A stretch of DNA of 8,479 nucleotides from Sphingomonas sp. UBA4766 (GTDB lineage Bacteria > Pseudomonadota > Alphaproteobacteria > Sphingomonadales > Sphingomonadaceae), in contig DHHS01000112.1 of assembly GCA_002403415.1 (NCBI GenBank), positions 1 through 8,479 on the forward strand. Reading direction: 5' to 3'. Below are positions 5,812 through 8,479 of this stretch, in pieces. The notes below the pieces were generated by a model, which searched no databases, was not told the origin of the DNA, and saw only the letters and a program-made list of their open reading frames with translations. Position numbers and translations under genes: made by a program. Each line of letters begins with the position of its first letter. Position 1 is the first letter of the stretch.

Positions 5812-7035
5812 GTGCCCGATCGCCGTCCCCCGATTTTCCTGCTGGCGTTTATCGTTTTTATCGACCTGTGCGGGATTGGTCTGATTATCCCGGTTGTCCC
5901 ATCGCTGGTGGTGCGCTTGACGGGGGCGTCGCTCGATCAGGCGGCGGTGCTGGGCGGGGTGTTGCTGCTGGCTTATGCTGCCGCGCAATTTGCGTTTGCG
6001 CCGGTGATCGGCGGTCTGAGCGATCGTTATGGACGGCGGCCAGTGTTGATCTGGGTGCTGGTCGCGCTGGGGTTTGACTATGTCGTCATGGCGTTTGCGC
6101 CCAGCTTCTGGTGGTTGCTTGTCGGGCGGATCATCTCTGGCGCGATGGGGGCAAGCTTTGCACCTGCCAATAGCTGCATCGCCGACGCCGTGCCGGAGGG
6201 GGAGCGGGGGCGCGCTTTCGGGATTTTGGGCGCGGGCGGCGCGGCGGGGTTTGTCGGGGGGCCGGCAATTGGCGGATTTCTGGTCGGGTTGGATCCGCGC
6301 GCGCCGTTTCTGGCAGCGGCTGCCCTTGCTTTTGCCGCCGCAATTGCCAGCGTCGCCGTCCTGCGCGAAACGTTGCCGCCCGAGCGCCGCCGCGCCTTTT
6401 CAATGAGTCGCGCAAGTCCCTTTGGCAGCTTGATGCGGTTTCGGGTGTCGCCGGTGGTGCGCGGGTTTCTGGTCACGATCCTGACGGTGCAGGTGGCGGC
6501 GCAAGTCAATATCGCGGTGTGGCCCTATTACACCGCGCTCTATTTCGGCTGGACGCCCGGTGCAATTGGCGCGTCGGTGGCGATGTTCGGGGTCAGCATT
6601 GCGGTCGCGCAAGGGGTGCTGGCGGGGTGGCTGTTCGCCCGATTTGGGGAGGCGCGCGCCGGGGTTGCGGTGCTGCTGATCGGAGTTGCCGATTATGTGC
6701 TGATCGCTTTTGCCCAAACCCCGGTGCAGCTGTTCATGCTCATCAGCGGCGGCGCGCTGACCTATATCGCCTGGCCCGCGATGCAGGCGATGATGAGCCG
6801 CGCCACGCCCGAGGACGCGCAAGGCGAGTTGCAGGGCGCGATCACGTCGACCATGGCGCTCGGCTCGATCATCGGCCCGCCGGTGATGAGCGGGGTGTTC
6901 ATCGCGTTTTCGGACAAGGCGGGCCCGGTATTGCCCGGCGCGCCTTATCTGTTGGCAGCGGGTCTGACGCTGCTCGCGGCGGCTCAGTTCATGCGTGCGG
7001 CCGGGCGCAGCGCGCCCGACCCGGCTACCCCTTAA
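5812..7035 (+). CDS. MFS transporter, TetA-like (TCR/Tet drug:proton antiporter group)
   Basis: This is an inner-membrane proton-driven transporter, about 407 residues and 12 predicted helices. Helix 1 carries the buried acid Asp18 in IDLCGIGLIIPVVP, as in TetA-type exporters. Loop 2-3 holds motif A, GGLSDRYGRRP (67-77). Helix 4 has the motif B arginine (GRIISGAMGAS, Arg106). Helix 5 holds the antiporter motif C, with GPAIGGF at 150-156. A central loop (about 186-205) is Arg-rich, as expected on the cytoplasmic side. These features mark an exporter, but the substrate cannot be read from sequence; calling it tetracycline resistance would be unsupported, since many such proteins are general efflux pumps. 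I prefer GTG 5812, with a GGGG about eight bases upstream and a start close to helix 1. GTG 5773, which would overlap the DUF885 gene by 25 bases, and TTG 5809 are alternatives. It ends exactly where the convergent hydrolase gene ends. Confidence 0.92.
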   Translation: MPDRRPPIFLLAFIVFIDLCGIGLIIPVVPSLVVRLTGASLDQAAVLGGVLLLAYAAAQFAFAPVIGGLSDRYGRRPVLIWVLVALGFDYVVMAFAPSFWWLLVGRIISGAMGASFAPANSCIADAVPEGERGRAFGILGAGGAAGFVGGPAIGGFLVGLDPRAPFLAAAALAFAAAIASVAVLRETLPPERRRAFSMSRASPFGSLMRFRVSPVVRGFLVTILTVQVAAQVNIAVWPYYTALYFGWTPGAIGASVAMFGVSIAVAQGVLAGWLFARFGEARAGVAVLLIGVADYVLIAFAQTPVQLFMLISGGALTYIAWPAMQAMMSRATPEDAQGELQGAITSTMALGSIIGPPVMSGVFIAFSDKAGPVLPGAPYLLAAGLTLLAAAQFMRAAGRSAPDPATP

Positions 7036-7887
7036 TCAGGCAACGCCGTGCGCCTTGAAATGCGCGAGCAACCGCGCCCAGCCGTCGCGCGCGTCAGCTT
7101 CGCTATAGCTTGGCCGGTAATCGGCGTGGAAGCCGTGCTGCGCTTGTGGATAGACATGGATGTCTGACCCCGTCTTGCCCGCCGCCTTCAGCGCGGCGCG
7201 CATCGCCTCGACATCGGTGAGCGGAATCCCCCGGTCGAGCCCGCCGTAAAGCCCGAGCACCGGCGCTTTCAGCTCGCCTGCGCGCGCGATCAGCGGTTTT
7301 AGCTGACCATACCAGGCCACGCCCGCTTTGATATCGGGATCGACCATCGCCGCGCGCCATACGACTGCCCCGCCCCAACAAAAGCCGGTGATGCCGATCC
7401 GGTCGCCGCGTGCAAATTTCTGCGCCTTCAGCCAGCCCGACACGGCGCGCACATCGCTATCGACTTGATCGTTTCCTGCTTGTGCCACGACTTTGCGGAT
7501 TTCGTTGAAATCGGTCAGCGCGGGCAAGTTCACGCCCGAGCGATAGAAAAATTCGGGCGCGATCGCGACATAGCCCAATTTGGCCAGGCGGCGGCAGGTG
7601 TCCTTGATATAGGCGTGCACGCCGAAAATCTCGTTGACGACGATGACGCAGGGGTGGCGTCCATTGCCCTTTGGCCGCGCGACATAAGCGGGCAGCGGCT
7701 TTTCCGCGCCGTTTGCGATCAGGACTTCGTCGATCGTCAGCCCGTCCTCGGGCGTGGTGACGGGCTTGGCGTCGGCGGCAACCGCAGCGAGCGCATAGCC
7801 GGCAAAAAACATGCTGGCGACGGCGCCTCGGCGAGTGAGGTGAAGATCCTGCGGCTCGGTGCCATCGGGACGGGTAAGGGTGACCAT
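7036..7887 (-). CDS. Tat-exported dienelactone hydrolase family protein
   Basis: This is a 283-residue alpha/beta hydrolase of the dienelactone hydrolase (carboxymethylenebutenolidase) family. The Cys-Asp-His triad is visible: Cys170 in GITGFCWGG, Asp218 in LYGGLDRG and His251 in QHGFHADY. Glu86 in NEIFGVH matches the conserved substrate-side Glu, and YRPSY is typical of the C-terminal end. The N-terminus has about 17 polar residues, then LTRRGAVASMFF with twin Arg19-Arg20, a hydrophobic core and an AVAA cleavage region near 35-38. This looks like a Tat signal, so the folded enzyme would act in the periplasm. ATG 7887 was chosen because AGGAG sits nine bases upstream; a longer reading from TTG 7914 lacks support. 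True dienelactone hydrolysis is not proven; other cyclic esters or lactones are possible. It is divergent from the gene at 8010 and convergent, with zero spacing, to the MFS gene. Confidence 0.92.
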   Translation of the reverse strand: MVTLTRPDGTEPQDLHLTRRGAVASMFFAGYALAAVAADAKPVTTPEDGLTIDEVLIANGAEKPLPAYVARPKGNGRHPCVIVVNEIFGVHAYIKDTCRRLAKLGYVAIAPEFFYRSGVNLPALTDFNEIRKVVAQAGNDQVDSDVRAVSGWLKAQKFARGDRIGITGFCWGGAVVWRAAMVDPDIKAGVAWYGQLKPLIARAGELKAPVLGLYGGLDRGIPLTDVEAMRAALKAAGKTGSDIHVYPQAQHGFHADYRPSYSEADARDGWARLLAHFKAHGVA

Positions 7888-8009
7888 TGCGCGCGACTCC
7901 TGACTGATCCGCAATCAAGGTGCCGGAACATCGGGCAAAAGACAATTGCGCGCCTAACCCTTGCTTTACCGATTCGCGCGTATCGAGACGCAATGCGGCG
8001 GATTTTGTC
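7888..8009 (+). promoter_or_regulatory. Divergent intergenic region with probable promoters
   Basis: These 122 bases are the only real intergenic space in the window and must carry upstream signals for both the minus-strand hydrolase and the plus-strand exported protein. The middle (about 7930-7990) is relatively AT-richer. A TTGCTT at 7961 and TATCGA at 7981 resemble promoter boxes for the rightward gene, but the 14-base spacing is short. I see no convincing leftward promoter and no clear operator repeat. Confidence 0.35.
7897..7901 (-). promoter_or_regulatory. Ribosome binding site of the dienelactone hydrolase gene
   Basis: On the minus strand AGGAG lies nine bases before ATG 7887. It supports that start and excludes the in-frame TTG at 7914, which lies upstream of the site. 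Confidence 0.6.
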
Positions 8010-8479
8010 ATGAAGATGCTCGTGCTGAGCGGCGGTATCGCGCTGCTCGTGGCGGCGGCGTATCTTGCGCCGGGTCTGTCGCGCGCCAACGACGTTTACG
8101 CGATGCCCGTCGATCAGGTGCATCAGATCCTGGCGGCGATGCGGATTCCGACCGATGGCGACGGCCCGCTGGGCGCTTATCCCGCGATCAAGACCGATGA
8201 CGAACCGGACGCGATCAGTTGGGCGGGCGGTCCGCGCGGTGTGATTGCCTGCACGGCCAAGCTGTTGCCCGTCGGCGCAAGCGAAACGCGCGTCGACCTT
8301 GGCTGCACCACCGAGCGCCCCGATAGCGCTGCGATGCTTGCGCGTGCCCGTATCGGCATGACTGAACAAATCGACGCCACACTGCGCGGGCGGCCGTATA
8401 ATAGCGAAGCGGTCGCGCTGGCGGCGGGCGCGGTGGCCGCGATTGCGCTCGCACCCGCCCGGGCCGCAGCCGAGCCCGA
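8010..8479 (+). CDS. Unrecognised exported protein with a cysteine pair, partial
   Basis: I do not recognise this family. The frame is open from ATG 8010 to the right edge (156 codons), so the C-terminus is missing. Residues 1-26 form a signal peptide or membrane anchor: MKM, a hydrophobic stretch LVLSGGIALLVAAAYLAPGL, then SRAND. The next part contains VYAMPVDQVHQILAAM (30-44), an acidic turn (TDDEPD), a beta-like stretch SWAGGPRGVIACTAKLLPVG with Cys81, and RVDLGCTTE with Cys99. Two cysteines 18 residues apart in an exported protein suggest a disulfide. A MTEQIDATLRGRPYNSEAV helix and an Ala-rich hydrophobic segment follow near the edge, the latter possibly a second membrane stretch. Codon use matches the neighbours and no stop interrupts about 470 bases, which supports a real gene. 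The ribosome site is weak. The protein is divergent from the Tat-exported hydrolase. Confidence 0.7.
   Translation, partial: MKMLVLSGGIALLVAAAYLAPGLSRANDVYAMPVDQVHQILAAMRIPTDGDGPLGAYPAIKTDDEPDAISWAGGPRGVIACTAKLLPVGASETRVDLGCTTERPDSAAMLARARIGMTEQIDATLRGRPYNSEAVALAAGAVAAIALAPARAAAEP

Noticed and set aside
7002..7018. Stem-loop as an intrinsic terminator of the plus-strand operon
   Set aside because: The stem is strong but lies within coding sequence and is not followed by a T run on either strand; in DNA this GC-rich such stems arise by chance.
5812..7035. Naming the MFS gene tetA (tetracycline resistance)
   Set aside because: Motifs A and C are shared by many exporters of this group; nothing in the sequence fixes the substrate, and no TetR-type regulator lies beside it.
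7993..8013. Six-codon frame MRRILS as a regulatory leader peptide
   Set aside because: There is no ribosome site and no run of regulatory codons, and its length is within chance; it is kept only as a remark under the downstream gene.

Overview
The window is dense, high-GC DNA, coded almost end to end, with no mobile element, RNA gene or CRISPR array that I can see. Protein style points to an alphaproteobacterium, most likely a member of the Sphingomonadales. The evidence is the ArgH N-terminus (MWGGRF...MREINASIPFDKRLW), the HSLPLF start of the siroheme enzyme, short overlapping genes and GC-rich codon use. The exact genus cannot be fixed from sequence alone.

Left half (1-3446, minus strand): a tight operon reading right to left. 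It runs argH (argininosuccinate lyase), a 78-residue LptM-like outer-membrane lipoprotein, lysA (diaminopimelate decarboxylase), and a precorrin-2 dehydrogenase/siroheme synthase that runs off the left edge. Junctions are an ATGA overlap, a 13-base gap and a GTGA overlap, so the four are probably translated from one message. The operon covers the last steps of arginine and lysine synthesis, siroheme formation and one envelope lipoprotein.

Middle and right (3463-7035, plus strand): a second operon starts divergently, with its first gene touching or overlapping the argH start. It encodes a TlpA-type thioredoxin lipoprotein, an exported DUF885 zinc peptidase and a 12-helix MFS transporter of the TetA-like group. 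Gaps are 19 and 14 bases. Together they look like an envelope module: a membrane-tethered thiol-disulfide enzyme, a periplasmic metallopeptidase and an efflux-type transporter.

Far right: a Tat-exported dienelactone-hydrolase-family enzyme on the minus strand (7036-7887) abuts the MFS gene stop to stop with no spacer. A 122-base divergent intergenic region (7888-8009) separates it from an unrecognised exported protein with two cysteines that runs off the right edge.

Most genes are ordinary housekeeping or envelope genes, and I found no clear new defence or mobile system. The points most worth a second look are three. First, argH has a strong ribosome binding site placed not in front of its ATG but in front of an in-frame ATC codon. 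Second, two small envelope lipoproteins (TlpA-like and LptM-like), with opposite predicted membrane sorting, lie on either side of one divergent start region. Third, the cysteine-pair protein at the right edge has no family that I recognise.
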